From Planctomycetota bacterium (GTDB lineage: Bacteria; Planctomycetota; Phycisphaerae; Phycisphaerales; UBA1924): a stretch of 64,000 nt of DNA. Numbering within the stretch: the first letter of the stretch is position 1; every line of letters begins with the position of its first letter. Under the pieces are notes generated by a model, which was not told the origin of the DNA, searched no databases, and saw only the letters and a program-made list of their open reading frames with translations. Both the position numbers and the translations under genes were made by a program. The stretch is taken from contig JAEYUO010000097.1 of NCBI GenBank assembly GCA_023432465.1, forward strand, positions 1-64,000. The letters are read 5' to 3'. This document shows, piece after piece, positions 41,401 to 50,982 of this stretch.

Positions 41401-44400
41401 ATGCTCCTCATGCCCGACCAGTGCTGGGACATCTGGGCCGATACCGGCGGCACATTCACCGATGCCATCGCCATCGCCCCCGATGGGCGGCACGTGCGGG
41501 CCAAAGTGCTTTCCAGCGGGACCCTGCGCGCCCGGGTTGTGGGGTGCCTGCCGGGGGGGCTGATCCGCCTGGCGCACTCGTGGGGTCCTTGGGCAGAACT
41601 GCCGGATGCCGCGGCGGGCTGGGAGTTGGCAGAAGTCGGTGCGGAACAAGGCAGCCGCATCCTTCAGTGGCTGAGCGGCGATACCGCCCGACTCGCGGCC
41701 GATGCGCCGCCTTGTCCGGTCGGCCAACTCGTTGAACTGCGAAGCGGCGAGGAAGCGCCGATTCTCGCGGCGCGGCTCATCACCATGACATCCGCGGCTG
41801 CGGCGCTCCCGCCAATTCGTCTCCGCCTGGCGACTACCCGCGGAACCAACGCCCTGCTCACCGGGGCCATCGCGCCGACAGCATTGGTCATCAACCGCGG
41901 CTTGGGCGATCTGCTCCGCATCGGCACGCAGCAGCGTCCGGATCTGTTCGCGCTCGACATCCAGCGCCCGCGGCCGCTGCACGCGGCGGTCATCGAAGTG
42001 GACGGGCGGCTCGATGCATGTGGCCTGGAGATCGCGGCTTTGGATCTCGATGCTGTCGCCCGCGATGCCCGCCAGGCCCTCGCCCGCGGCATCCGTGATG
42101 CCGCGGTCTGCCTGCTGCACGCGGATCTCAATCCCGCTCACGAAGAAGCCATCGCGCAGGTGCTCCTCGACACCGGGTTTGAGCGCATCACGTGCTCTGC
42201 GCACGTCGCGCCGTTCGTGAAGATCCTGCCGCGGGCAACGACTGCGATGGTGAACGCCGGCCTCGCGCCGGTGATCAGCGGCTACCTCACGGGCGTACGG
42301 AAAGCCTTGCGAGCGCCGGGGTCATCGCTGCTGGCGATGACCAGCGCGGGCGGTCTCTCAACCGCTGCGGAGTTTCTTCCCAAGGACAGCCTGCTGTCCG
42401 GCCCGGCCGCGGGTGTTGTCGGTGCTGCCGCCGCGGCACAAGCAGCCGGGTTCGCTCACGCCGTGTCGTTTGACATGGGCGGGACGAGCACCGATGCGGC
42501 GCGCTGGTCCCACGCGACCGGGATCGAGTATGTGTTTGAGCATACCGTTGGCGATGCCACGCTGCTCGCGCCCGCGGTGGGCGTCGAGACTGTGGCCGCG
42601 GGCGGCGGTTCGATCTGTTCATTCCGAGATGGCTCGCTGAGCGTGGGGCCGGAGAGCGCGGGCGCGCTCCCAGGCCCTGCGTGCTACGGCGCGGGCGGGC
42701 CGCTGACGCTGACCGATGTCAACCTGCTTCTGGGCAGGTTGTGTCCGGAGCGGTTCGCGATTCCGGTCGATCGCACGGCAGCCGAGCGTGCAGTGAATCG
42801 GGTCGCCGCCGATGTCGAGCGAGCGGGCGGCGCGACGTTCGACATCGAGCGGCTTCTGGAGGGATTCCTCGAGATCGCGGCGGAGCGGATGGCCGGGGCG
42901 GTGCGGCGGACCTCCACTCGGCGTGGGCACGATCTCCGCGGGGCCGCGCTTGTGGCCTTTGGCGGCGCAGGCGGGCAACACGCTTGCGCGATTGCGGAGC
43001 GTCTGAAGATTGAGACGGTGCTTGTCCCGCGGGATGCCGGGCTGCTCAGCGCGCGGGGCCTGGGCGCGGCTTCGGTCGAGCGATTCGCGCACCGGCAGGT
43101 CCTTGCTCCGCTGGTGAGTCTCGGGGCGCAGCTCGGCGAGTGGCTGGAAGTGCTCGGTTTTCAGGCCGCGGCGGAGGCCCGCACGCAAGCCGGTACACCC
43201 GCCGCCATCATCCGCCGGAGAATCGCCGCCGTGCGGTTCTCAGGCCAGGAGACATCGCTGGAGCTGGACCTGCCGCCCCAAGGCCCGATGGAGCCTTCGG
43301 TGCTTCAGTCGCTCTTCTGCGAACGGCACAGGCAGGTGTATGGATTCGCCCCCGCTGTGGATCGACCGGTTGAGCTGGTGTGGCTGCGCGTGATCGCCGT
43401 GGCCACACCTCGTGAGTGTGCGATCGAAGCCGGGAGATCGAGCGCGGAGTCTCCGCGCAAGCAGGCTCGCAGACAGCGGGCCTGCTTCGGCGGGCGCTGG
43501 GTGGAGGCCCGGGTGATCGAACGGGACGAACTGCACGAGGGCGAGAGCGTGCAGGGACCTGCGATCATCGCCGAGGATCACTGCACGATCGTCGTTGAGC
43601 CGGGATGGGCCGCGACGGTGAACCCCGCGGGCGATGTCGTGCTCACCCGCAGCGCCCGCAAGCGCCCCTCCGACGGCGTCGCACGACCGACCGCGGATGA
43701 CCCCGCAACAATCGAACTGTTCACCGCCAGGTTCGAATCGCTCGCCAACGAAATGGGCGAGATGCTCGCGCGCACCAGCGTGTCGGTGAACGTCAAGGAG
43801 CGCCTGGACTTCTCGTGCGCGCTGCTCGATCCGCAGGGCACGCTGATCGCCTGCGCCCCGCATGTGCCGGTGCATCTTGGCTCGCTTGGCGTGTGCGTTC
43901 GCGCGGTCACGGCGGCCCTGCCCTTGGACCCCGGCGACAGCGCGATCACCAATCACCCCGCGTTTGGCGGCTCGCACCTGCCGGATGTCACCGTGATCAC
44001 CGCGGTGCATGGCGCGGGTGACAGTCTCCTGGGCTATGTCGCAAGCCGCGCGCATCACGCGGAGATGGGTGGCCGTACGCCCGGCTCCATGCCGCCCGAT
44101 GCACGCACGCTTGCGGAAGAGGGTGTGGCGATCTCGCCGTTCAAGATCGTTGAGGCTCATCGGCCGCGCGAGCAGTTGCTCGAGGCCGCGCTGCGTGCAG
44201 GGCCTCATCCATCGCGGAACGTCGCCGACAACGTGGCGGATGTGCGGGCCGCGCTGGCCGCCAACGAGCGCGGCGCGGCGATGCTCCGCTCGCTCGCGGC
44301 AGAGCATGGCCCCGAGCTGGTGCATGCATGCATGGGAGCGATCCTGCATCGGTCGGATGCGCTGCTTCGCGCACGCATTCAAGCTCTCGGCCGGAGTGAA

Positions 44401-45279
44401 ATCGTCGTCGAGGATGCGATGGATGATGGCTCGCCAGTGTGCGTCACGCTGGCGATCGAGCAGGACTCCATCATCATCGACTTTTCACGCAGCGCAGATG
44501 TGCACCCGGGCAACCTGAACGCAACACCCGCCATCGTCTCTTCCTGCGTGGTGTACGTGATGCGTCTTCTGCTGGGCGATGGCGGGCACACCGTCCCGTT
44601 GAACGAGGGTCTGCTGCGACCGGTCCGGCTCCGGCTGCCGAGCGGCATGCTGAATCCGCCGTTTGATCCCGCATCCGCGCCGGACAGGCTGCCGGCGGTG
44701 GTGGGGGGGAATGTCGAGACGAGCCAGCGCATCGTCGATGTGCTGCTGCGGGCCTTGGGCCTCTGCGCATCGAGTCAGGGCACGATGAACAACTTTGTCT
44801 TCGGCGCGATCGGCGGAGCGGCCGCGCCGTCGTACTACGAGACCATCTGCGGCGGCGCGGGCGCCGGGCCGGGCTTCGACGGTGCATCGGCCGTGCACAC
44901 CCACATGACCAACACCCGGATCACCGATCCAGAGATCCTCGAGCGCCGCTACCCGGTCCGGCTGGAGCGGTTCTCGATCCGCGCCGGATCGGGCGGCGAT
45001 GGCGCGTTCCGCGGCGGGAACGGCGTCGAACGGGTCATTCGCTTCCTGTCTTCGCAGCGTGTGTCGCTGCTTACGCAACGCCGCACAAGCGGCCCTCCCG
45101 GCCTCGATGGCGGCAAGCCCGGGGCGTGCGGCGAGCAGCATCTCACGCGCGAGGACGGCACCAACGTCGCGTTGCGGCCCGTCGTCGGTTTCGATGCGCA
45201 GCCGGGCGATGTGCTCACGATTCGCACCCCCGGCGGAGGAGGGTTCGGTCCGCCGGGAGACAGAGCCAAAGGGGAATGA
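41401..45279 (+). CDS. Fused hydantoinase A/B (5-oxoprolinase-type) enzyme
   Basis: A 1292-residue cytosolic enzyme with both subunits of the hydantoinase/oxoprolinase family in one chain. The HyuA half (residues 1-750) opens with the ATP-binding DTGGTFTD (14-21) and has SFDMGGTSTDAA and GGSICSFRDG. The HyuB half (from about 760: TIELFTARFESLANEMGEMLARTSVSVNVKERLDFSCA) includes ITNHPAFGGSHLPDVTV and GGNGVERVI. Fused proteins of this size include ATP-dependent 5-oxoprolinases and N-methylhydantoinases; which reaction is catalysed is not clear. Starts at 41401 and 41410 are both plausible. It stands alone and ends at a terminator. Confidence 0.9.
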   Translation: MLLMPDQCWDIWADTGGTFTDAIAIAPDGRHVRAKVLSSGTLRARVVGCLPGGLIRLAHSWGPWAELPDAAAGWELAEVGAEQGSRILQWLSGDTARLAADAPPCPVGQLVELRSGEEAPILAARLITMTSAAAALPPIRLRLATTRGTNALLTGAIAPTALVINRGLGDLLRIGTQQRPDLFALDIQRPRPLHAAVIEVDGRLDACGLEIAALDLDAVARDARQALARGIRDAAVCLLHADLNPAHEEAIAQVLLDTGFERITCSAHVAPFVKILPRATTAMVNAGLAPVISGYLTGVRKALRAPGSSLLAMTSAGGLSTAAEFLPKDSLLSGPAAGVVGAAAAAQAAGFAHAVSFDMGGTSTDAARWSHATGIEYVFEHTVGDATLLAPAVGVETVAAGGGSICSFRDGSLSVGPESAGALPGPACYGAGGPLTLTDVNLLLGRLCPERFAIPVDRTAAERAVNRVAADVERAGGATFDIERLLEGFLEIAAERMAGAVRRTSTRRGHDLRGAALVAFGGAGGQHACAIAERLKIETVLVPRDAGLLSARGLGAASVERFAHRQVLAPLVSLGAQLGEWLEVLGFQAAAEARTQAGTPAAIIRRRIAAVRFSGQETSLELDLPPQGPMEPSVLQSLFCERHRQVYGFAPAVDRPVELVWLRVIAVATPRECAIEAGRSSAESPRKQARRQRACFGGRWVEARVIERDELHEGESVQGPAIIAEDHCTIVVEPGWAATVNPAGDVVLTRSARKRPSDGVARPTADDPATIELFTARFESLANEMGEMLARTSVSVNVKERLDFSCALLDPQGTLIACAPHVPVHLGSLGVCVRAVTAALPLDPGDSAITNHPAFGGSHLPDVTVITAVHGAGDSLLGYVASRAHHAEMGGRTPGSMPPDARTLAEEGVAISPFKIVEAHRPREQLLEAALRAGPHPSRNVADNVADVRAALAANERGAAMLRSLAAEHGPELVHACMGAILHRSDALLRARIQALGRSEIVVEDAMDDGSPVCVTLAIEQDSIIIDFSRSADVHPGNLNATPAIVSSCVVYVMRLLLGDGGHTVPLNEGLLRPVRLRLPSGMLNPPFDPASAPDRLPAVVGGNVETSQRIVDVLLRALGLCASSQGTMNNFVFGAIGGAAAPSYYETICGGAGAGPGFDGASAVHTHMTNTRITDPEILERRYPVRLERFSIRAGSGGDGAFRGGNGVERVIRFLSSQRVSLLTQRRTSGPPGLDGGKPGACGEQHLTREDGTNVALRPVVGFDAQPGDVLTIRTPGGGGFGPPGDRAKGE

Positions 45280-45307
45280 AAAAGGCCCCGACGATTGTCG
45301 GGGCCTT
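45279..45307 (-). terminator. Intrinsic terminator between convergent genes
   Basis: AAGGCCCCGAC (45282-45292), loop GATT, and GTCGGGGCCTT (45297-45307) form a perfect 11-bp stem. On the minus strand it is followed by TTTTT, so it best serves the gene at 45334-46731; it may also stop transcription of the oxoprolinase gene. Confidence 0.85.
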
Positions 45308-45333
45308 GGAGTCTCAACAGGTCGGTGCGGCGA

Positions 45334-46731
45334 TCACTCGCCGGGCTTCTCGTTCTCGCCCGTTGCCGAGGCCGGCCCGGATGGCTCGGGCGTGGTGTCG
45401 ATCGGGCGCGGCGCGGTGGTCGGGTTCAGGACCGTGACGCGGCGAGCGGCGACAAGGTTGAGCCGGAGCGCCTCATCCATCCGCGATTCGCCGACGATGC
45501 CGACAACCTTGCCGGAGACGGTCAGCAGATCGACACCCTCGCGAGGCACGACGTAGCCGATGGTCCGAGTGGAGGAAGAGTCTGCCGACTCGATCCGGTA
45601 CATCAGGGGCATGCCGCGTTTGCCGTCATACACCGTGCTCGGCACGATGCGGCCGACAATCGTGTAGATCGCCTGCCGCTCGACATCATCGACGTACTGA
45701 CGAAGCCGCAGCTCCTTGTCGTCCCAGGTGCCGGTGGTCTCGCGAATCTTCTTCGCGGCTTCGAAGACCTCCAGCCGGAGCGTCAACGCCTCCTTGCGGG
45801 AGAGCAGCGCCTGCCGGATGCGATGATCCTCCTCGGTGTTGCCGAGCGATGCCGTCGTGCGATCAAACTCGCCGATGACGGTCTTGATCTCTTCCTCAGA
45901 CCCGGCACGCTGCATCGCGGTGTTGAACAACGTGCGGAGGGTCTCAAGGTCCTTGATGGCCTTGAGCTTCGGCGCTTCGGGGACCGGTGCGGGTGCCGCG
46001 GCCACGGGCTGAGGAGCCGGCGCGACGGGGGCCGCATCGGGCTCGGTGGGCGTGGCGGGAACACTCGGTGTCGCCGCGACATCGCCGCCAGCGGGGGTCG
46101 GCGCGGGGGTGGTCGCTTGCGGAGTCGTGGCGGCAGGTGTCGTCCGCGTGTTCGCTGCGGTCTCTTCCGGCGTGGCGCGACGGATCTGATCGCTCTTGAC
46201 ATAGCCGCGGGCTTGCGAGGGCGCGGGGACGAGATAGCCCTCGACCGAACCGTCCGTGCCCTTGATGGACTCCAGGACGGAGAACGTGGTGCCCGCCGGC
46301 AAGTCGCTATCCAGCAGGAACTGCCAGGGACGCGAGCCCTGCACGTTCGCCGCCATCAGGCGCGACGGACGGGAGAGCTTGATGCTCTTGCCGCCCGCAT
46401 CCGCTGTCGCGTCCGCGGCCTTCACATAGGCCTTCATGCCCGGCAGATACTCAACCCGCATCCACCCCGGCCCCTCGCCATCGACGCGGAGGACCTGGCC
46501 CTGCTTCAGGATCGAGACGGCGTAGAAGATGCCGCCATCGGCGCACTTCATGGGGACATTGTCCTTCGTGACCGCCACGAAGTACGGCTCGACCGACTTG
46601 ATCTGCTGCGCCGCGGCAAACTGCGCCGGCAGGAGCGCGGCGGAGCCGAGGGCAACGGGCAATGCGCCGCGAACTGCGGCGCCAAGCGCAAGTCCGGCAA
46701 TGCGGGCGAGCATCGATTCTGTGCTGGTCAT
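45334..46731 (-). CDS. Exported protein with SH3-like N-terminal part, unknown
   Basis: A 465-residue protein with a signal peptide (residues 1-41, ending AQFAAAQQ). Residues 45-180 read as two SH3-like beta-barrels (VEPYFVAVTKDNVPMKCADGG, GQVLRVDGEGPGWMRVEYLPG, then SDLPAGTTFSVLESIKGTDG), a fold often used for cell-wall or peptide binding. An Ala/Pro/Thr-rich linker (about 190-245) precedes a helical segment and a C-terminal domain with GRIVPSTVYDGKRGMPLMYRI. The start follows GAGGAG by six bases. No enzyme motif is visible. It diverges from the TolC-like gene. Confidence 0.7.
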   Translation of the reverse strand: MTSTESMLARIAGLALGAAVRGALPVALGSAALLPAQFAAAQQIKSVEPYFVAVTKDNVPMKCADGGIFYAVSILKQGQVLRVDGEGPGWMRVEYLPGMKAYVKAADATADAGGKSIKLSRPSRLMAANVQGSRPWQFLLDSDLPAGTTFSVLESIKGTDGSVEGYLVPAPSQARGYVKSDQIRRATPEETAANTRTTPAATTPQATTPAPTPAGGDVAATPSVPATPTEPDAAPVAPAPQPVAAAPAPVPEAPKLKAIKDLETLRTLFNTAMQRAGSEEEIKTVIGEFDRTTASLGNTEEDHRIRQALLSRKEALTLRLEVFEAAKKIRETTGTWDDKELRLRQYVDDVERQAIYTIVGRIVPSTVYDGKRGMPLMYRIESADSSSTRTIGYVVPREGVDLLTVSGKVVGIVGESRMDEALRLNLVAARRVTVLNPTTAPRPIDTTPEPSGPASATGENEKPGE

Positions 46732-47043
46732 CTCAGACTCCTCGAAAAGGGGAGCAGTGTCGGCGCGACGGGATCATGAACCAATCAATCGAGCCGTCCG
46801 GCCTGGTTGATTGCGCCCAAACCGGATCGGTATCCGTATTGAGCGGGGTATAGTACCGCCTCCCGCCGGAAAGGCCGCGCAGGACCGCACGTTCTGCATC
46901 GCGATCGCGACTTGTTTGCGATCTTCGGCCGGGAGGCGCTCGGGGGGCCAATGGGCGGGCGGTGCGTACGCGGGAGCGCGACAACAGCTTGCAGACAAAC
47001 CACTTGCCGCATCCAGCGGCTTGCGGCAACCAAGGGCGAATGC
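46732..47043. other. Divergent promoter region
   Basis: 312 bases between the SH3-like gene and the TolC-like gene. CAATCAA (46783-46789 region) and TTGATTG (46807-46813 region) form a 7-bp inverted pair with an 18-base gap, a possible operator. TATAGT near 46850 is a candidate -10 for the rightward gene. No gene is seen. Confidence 0.35.
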
Positions 47044-48876
47044 GTGTCGAGAACACACTTGTTTCGGGCAGCGCGGGTTGTTGGCTCCCTTCCCTGCGCG
47101 GCGGTCAGTGCCGCGGTCCTGCTGTCCGTGGCGGGGTGTGCATCCCCGTTGCGCGACCAGCCGGACAAGGACCTCCGCCGGTACGTTCGGGAATCCACCC
47201 AGCGTGAACTGATGGAAGCCCGGACGTGGCCCGAGGCTCGTCCGCTGCGACGCGACCCCCGCGTTCCCGCGCTGGATATCGAGCCGCGGATCATGTCCGA
47301 GCTGGCGACCATGGCCGGCCCGGATTCATATCCGAACAAGGACCCCCGTTCCGGGCCGGTGATGTTCAACGTCGATTTCCCGGTCGCGACGATCGGTCTT
47401 CAGCGCGCCGTGAAGACGGCGGTTGAGCACAACCTCAATGTTCAGTTCGCGCGCCTCTCTCCGGCGATCAGCCAGGCGCAGCTCTCCGCCGCGGATGCCG
47501 CGTTCGACTGGGTGCTCTTCGGGTCCACCCAGTGGTCGGCCACGGACCAGCCCCGGACCAGCCCCGCCATCGGCGGATCCACCGTCGGCGTGGCCTCGGA
47601 TCAGCGGCAGGTGCTCGATGCCACCGTGGGCGTCCGCAAGCCGCTCATCTCCGGCGGCCTGTTCACCGTGCAGACGCAGTTTACCTACACGGATGTCGAG
47701 ACGGACAACCTGTTCAACCGTCCCGACCCCGCGCGCGAGGCAAACCTGGTGGTGCAGGTCGATCAGCCGCTGCTCCGGAACTTCGGCTCCGATGTGGCGC
47801 TCGCGCAGGTCCGTCTGGCGCAGAACGCGGAGCGCGACGACATCCAGAGCCTCAAGGCCGATCTGATCACCAACGTCGTCGAGACCGAGAATGCCTACTG
47901 GACCCTGGTCCGCGCACGCAACGATGTGCTGGTCCTCCAGCGGTTGCTGGAGCGCGGCGAGGATGTGCTGGGCAAGCTCCGTGCACGCAAGGAGTTCGAC
48001 GCCAAGCCCGCGCAGATCGCCGATGCCTCCTCCGCGGTCGAGGCACGCAGGTCCCAGCTCATGCAGGCCCAGAAAGTGCTGCGTGATGCGAGCGAGCGGC
48101 TGAAGCTGCTCATGAACGACCCCGAGTACACCGTGGGGTCCGAGGTGCTTCTCCTGCCCGCCGATGAGCCGATCGACCAGCCGATCGAGCTGAGCCTGGT
48201 GGACTCGATTAACTCCGCACTGGCGAACCGGCCGGAGGTGCAGCGGGCGATCCTGTCGCTCGACAACACCGCCATTCGCTTGGGCGTTGCGGACAACGCA
48301 CGCCTCCCGCTCCTCAATCTGCGTGCCCTCACGCGCCTCAGCGGCATGGGCGATTCCGGCGACTCCGCGTACGACTCGCTCGAAGAGGCTCGCTTTGTGG
48401 ACTATCAGGTCGGCCTCAGCTTCGAGATCCCGATCGGCAACCGGGCCGCGGAATCCAACTACACCGTTCGCCGCCTCGAACGCCAGCAGGCGGCCATCGC
48501 CTATCGCAACACGGTGCAGAACATCGTCTCGGAGGTCAAGGCCGCCATCCGCGATGTCCAGCTCAACTACATCCTGATCGAGCAGAACCGGGCGGTCCGC
48601 ATCGCCGCCGCGGAGAATGTCCGCACGCTGCAGGTCGAAGAAGAGACCCTCGGACGGCTGACACCCGAGTTCCTCGACCTCAAGCTGCGGCGCCAGCAGT
48701 CCCTTGCCGCGGCGGAGCAGGCCGAGCTGTCCGCACTCACCGATTACAACGCATCTCTCGCGCGGCTGCACGGATCGGTCGGCAGCGTGCTGGAACGGAA
48801 CCGCATCCGGTTCGATGCGCCAAACGTCACGCCCGAGAGCAAGCCGAGCGATCTGTTCCCCGATGCGCAGGAGTGA
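47044..48876 (+). CDS. TolC-family outer-membrane lipoprotein
   Basis: A 610-residue outer-membrane channel of efflux or type I secretion systems. The lipobox LLSVAGC puts the lipidated Cys near residue 32. Two TolC repeats follow, with long helices (AVEHNLNVQFARLSPAISQAQLSAADAAFDW; LITNVVETENAYWTLVRARNDVLVLQRLLERGEDVLGK; second half AIAYRNTVQNIVSEVKAAIRDVQLNYILIEQNRAVRIAAAENV). GTG at 47044 is chosen since AAGGG lies seven bases upstream and a signal peptide begins there. No membrane-fusion protein or pump gene is adjacent. Confidence 0.87.
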   Translation: MSRTHLFRAARVVGSLPCAAVSAAVLLSVAGCASPLRDQPDKDLRRYVRESTQRELMEARTWPEARPLRRDPRVPALDIEPRIMSELATMAGPDSYPNKDPRSGPVMFNVDFPVATIGLQRAVKTAVEHNLNVQFARLSPAISQAQLSAADAAFDWVLFGSTQWSATDQPRTSPAIGGSTVGVASDQRQVLDATVGVRKPLISGGLFTVQTQFTYTDVETDNLFNRPDPAREANLVVQVDQPLLRNFGSDVALAQVRLAQNAERDDIQSLKADLITNVVETENAYWTLVRARNDVLVLQRLLERGEDVLGKLRARKEFDAKPAQIADASSAVEARRSQLMQAQKVLRDASERLKLLMNDPEYTVGSEVLLLPADEPIDQPIELSLVDSINSALANRPEVQRAILSLDNTAIRLGVADNARLPLLNLRALTRLSGMGDSGDSAYDSLEEARFVDYQVGLSFEIPIGNRAAESNYTVRRLERQQAAIAYRNTVQNIVSEVKAAIRDVQLNYILIEQNRAVRIAAAENVRTLQVEEETLGRLTPEFLDLKLRRQQSLAAAEQAELSALTDYNASLARLHGSVGSVLERNRIRFDAPNVTPESKPSDLFPDAQE

Positions 48877-48900
48877 GTCGAGCTTGCGCCGGCGGGCCGG

Positions 48901-49527
48901 TCAAGCCATCGAGCCGCAGATCGCCGATACCCCGTCGAACATCGACCCGGCGGCGTCGATCACCGCCTCGGTCTCGCTGTCGGAATACGTCTGCGAGCCC
49001 ATGGCCGCACGGAATGCCTGCCACTTCGGGCGCTGCTGTTCGCCGTAGGGGTCGAGGTAGGTATCGCCGGCGCCCGGCGTCAAGCCCAGCCCGCGCCGCA
49101 GCGCGATGGCGATGTAGCGATTGCCGTTCTTGCTCCCCTCCAGCACATAGTGAAAGCCGAGCAAGGCAACGGGCTCCTGCGTCGCGGCGGTCCGGATCTG
49201 CTCGCACACCGCGGCTGTGGCATCCGAGGGCTGGACGCTCGCCGGATCGACTCCCAGAGTCCGAAGGTCCGCCGCGAGCCGAGGATGGCCGAGCTGCTCC
49301 GCAGTCACGACTCCGAGCCGCGGTTCCCGCGTCGATTGCGCGGCGATGGCCTGCTCCAGCTCGGTGTGCACGATCAACATCTGCCCGAGCCAGCAGGCAT
49401 ACTGCTCGCGCGTCGCCGTTCCCTTGACCAGCGCCTGCTGCAGGGGCTGCTGCTCCGCACGCCGGTGGTGTTCCGCTGTGCGCTCCTTCAGCAGATCCAT
49501 GATTTTTGCCGCTGTCATCGATGTCAT
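48901..49527 (-). CDS. Heme oxygenase-like protein (biliverdin-producing)
   Basis: A soluble all-helical protein of 208 residues in the heme oxygenase family, which opens heme to biliverdin, iron and CO. The N-terminal LKERTAEHHRRAEQ carries the expected proximal His (His20), and LLGFHYVLEGSKNGNRYIA matches the distal-helix glycine-rich segment (near residues 125-143). Bacterial homologues sometimes act in iron release from heme or bind other tetrapyrroles. AGGAG six bases before the ATG at 49527 supports the start. No iron uptake genes are near. Confidence 0.83.
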   Translation of the reverse strand: MTSMTAAKIMDLLKERTAEHHRRAEQQPLQQALVKGTATREQYACWLGQMLIVHTELEQAIAAQSTREPRLGVVTAEQLGHPRLAADLRTLGVDPASVQPSDATAAVCEQIRTAATQEPVALLGFHYVLEGSKNGNRYIAIALRRGLGLTPGAGDTYLDPYGEQQRPKWQAFRAAMGSQTYSDSETEAVIDAAGSMFDGVSAICGSMA

Positions 49528-49621
49528 GCTGTGCTCCTGTTCAGGTTGCGACTCAACGCATCGCGTTGTGCCATCGCCGCGGCGGATGGTTGCTCCGGAC
49601 ACCCGGGAACATCAGACGCTC

Positions 49622-49819
49622 TCAGCCGGCGACGGATCTCCACCAGATGATCACCGCGGGCACGACCAGCCAGGCCAGTCCCTTGATCAGAAAGAAGAGA
49701 AACGTCAGCAAGGTCAGCCGCTTCCACCACGGGATCGGGCACTTGCCCGCGACCGGATGGACCGAATCGGTGGCCTCCGCTTGCGCGGCGTCCGAGGTTG
49801 GTGTCCCCGGCCTGCTCAT
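49622..49819 (-). CDS. Small single-span membrane protein, unknown
   Basis: A 65-residue protein: a polar N-terminal part of 30 residues, then PWWKRLTLLTFLFFLIKGLAWLVVPAVIIWW forming a membrane span. Its ATG overlaps the stop codon of the upstream dockerin-tailed gene by four bases, a strong argument that it is real and co-translated. It could anchor or assist export of its secreted neighbour, which is only inference. Confidence 0.7.
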   Translation of the reverse strand: MSRPGTPTSDAAQAEATDSVHPVAGKCPIPWWKRLTLLTFLFFLIKGLAWLVVPAVIIWWRSVAG

Positions 49820-50844
49820 GCTCCGAACCAGGATGAGAGGAACGCGAAGATGTCCGGGACTTCATTGGTGCCGTCGGCGTTGAAGTCGCCACGACCCGCG
49901 AACCACTCTGCCAGGAACGCGAAGATGTCCGCGACGTTGACGCTGCCGGAGCAGTCCCAGTCCGCCGGAGCGCCGACGCAAAGGCGGAGCACAAGGCTCG
50001 CCGGCACGCCGCCGATTGCCGTCGGCGTCTCCTTGCAGTAGAACGCCGGGACGTTCGACGACTGCTGCTCGGTGATCGCCAGAGAAGAGACCACCACGTT
50101 CAGCCTGCCCGCCGCCAGCGAGGTTCGGAAGTAGCGGATCGCGTCCGCATCGGTGACATCGACATCAAACGTCATCGTCGATCCGAGCGGGACTGGCGCG
50201 CCGGGCGCGAGTCCGTCGATGATGCCTACCGCCAGCGACTTGGCCAGACGTCCCTCATCGCGGTTGTTCGAGTTGTCGATCAGCACGCCCGCCCCGTCAT
50301 ATTCCGCCGCGAAGGCGTTGCGGATGCCCCGCGCAGGAACCGGGAACGGAGCTCCGTTGTGGAACGGTGTGCTCTCCTGAAACGCGGTGGGCCCGGTGAG
50401 CGTCCATCCGCCGCGATACCCGCACATGAACAGCTCCACCGGCTGCCCCGGGTCCGGATCGCTCACGCCGCTCCCGGGAATCAACGCCTCGATGGGGTCG
50501 ATCGTCGGGTCATACACAAACGTGTTGTCCCGACTGGCAACGATGCTCACGCGGGCTTCACGGATTCGGTAGTGCGTCAAGGGCAGCCCGGCCGTGACGA
50601 GGCCGCCGGTGTCAAACCCCAGAATCATCTGGCCGTCGCGGTTGTCGAACAGCGATTCCGTTGTCGCCCCGATCGGCGAGAACACCGTCGCCTCGCCCTC
50701 GGACCCCTGAGGATTCGCGCCGTTGAACGGGTACATCCAGCGGTCCAGCGTCGGCGTTGGCAGCGTCAGGTCGATGATCCCTGCGCTGGCGGAAGCGGCG
50801 AAAATCAGACCCGAAGCGGCGAGCATGGAGGCGGTGCAGTGCAT
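49816..50844 (-). CDS. Secreted protein with two dockerin-like repeats
   Basis: A 342-residue exported protein with a signal peptide (MHCTASMLAASGLIFAASASAG). The body reads as beta-rich secreted sequence (NGANPQGSEGEATVFSPIG, DRWMYPFNG) with no recognised domain. The end has two dockerin-like units: PADWDCSGSVNVADIFAFLAEWFAG and DFNADGTNEVPDIFAFLSSWFGA. Each has a D/N-rich calcium loop and the DIFAFLxxWF helix. GGAG eight bases before the ATG supports the start. It overlaps the small membrane protein gene. Confidence 0.82.
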   Translation of the reverse strand: MHCTASMLAASGLIFAASASAGIIDLTLPTPTLDRWMYPFNGANPQGSEGEATVFSPIGATTESLFDNRDGQMILGFDTGGLVTAGLPLTHYRIREARVSIVASRDNTFVYDPTIDPIEALIPGSGVSDPDPGQPVELFMCGYRGGWTLTGPTAFQESTPFHNGAPFPVPARGIRNAFAAEYDGAGVLIDNSNNRDEGRLAKSLAVGIIDGLAPGAPVPLGSTMTFDVDVTDADAIRYFRTSLAAGRLNVVVSSLAITEQQSSNVPAFYCKETPTAIGGVPASLVLRLCVGAPADWDCSGSVNVADIFAFLAEWFAGRGDFNADGTNEVPDIFAFLSSWFGA

Positions 50845-50916
50845 GGCATTCACTCCGAAGGAGATACTCGTGAGTTGCGGTTTGGCAGGGATTATTCCTG
50901 TCTGACCGGACAAGCC

Positions 50917-50941
50917 TAGACTTGTTGAGACTTCGTCTCAA
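50917..50941 (+). promoter_or_regulatory. Candidate promoter and hairpin before a prepilin gene
   Basis: TAGACT (50917-50922) is a possible -10 element. It is followed by TTGAGAC-TTC-GTCTCAA (50925-50941), a perfect 7-bp hairpin in the expected transcript leader. Confidence 0.35.
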
Positions 50942-50982
50942 TGATTGCCGCGAGAAATCTTCAGAATTGGGAGCTTTGTTGC

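Noticed and set aside
43720..43745. GTTCGAATC resembling a tRNA T-arm
   Set aside because: It is inside the HyuB half of a coding gene and no cloverleaf forms around it.
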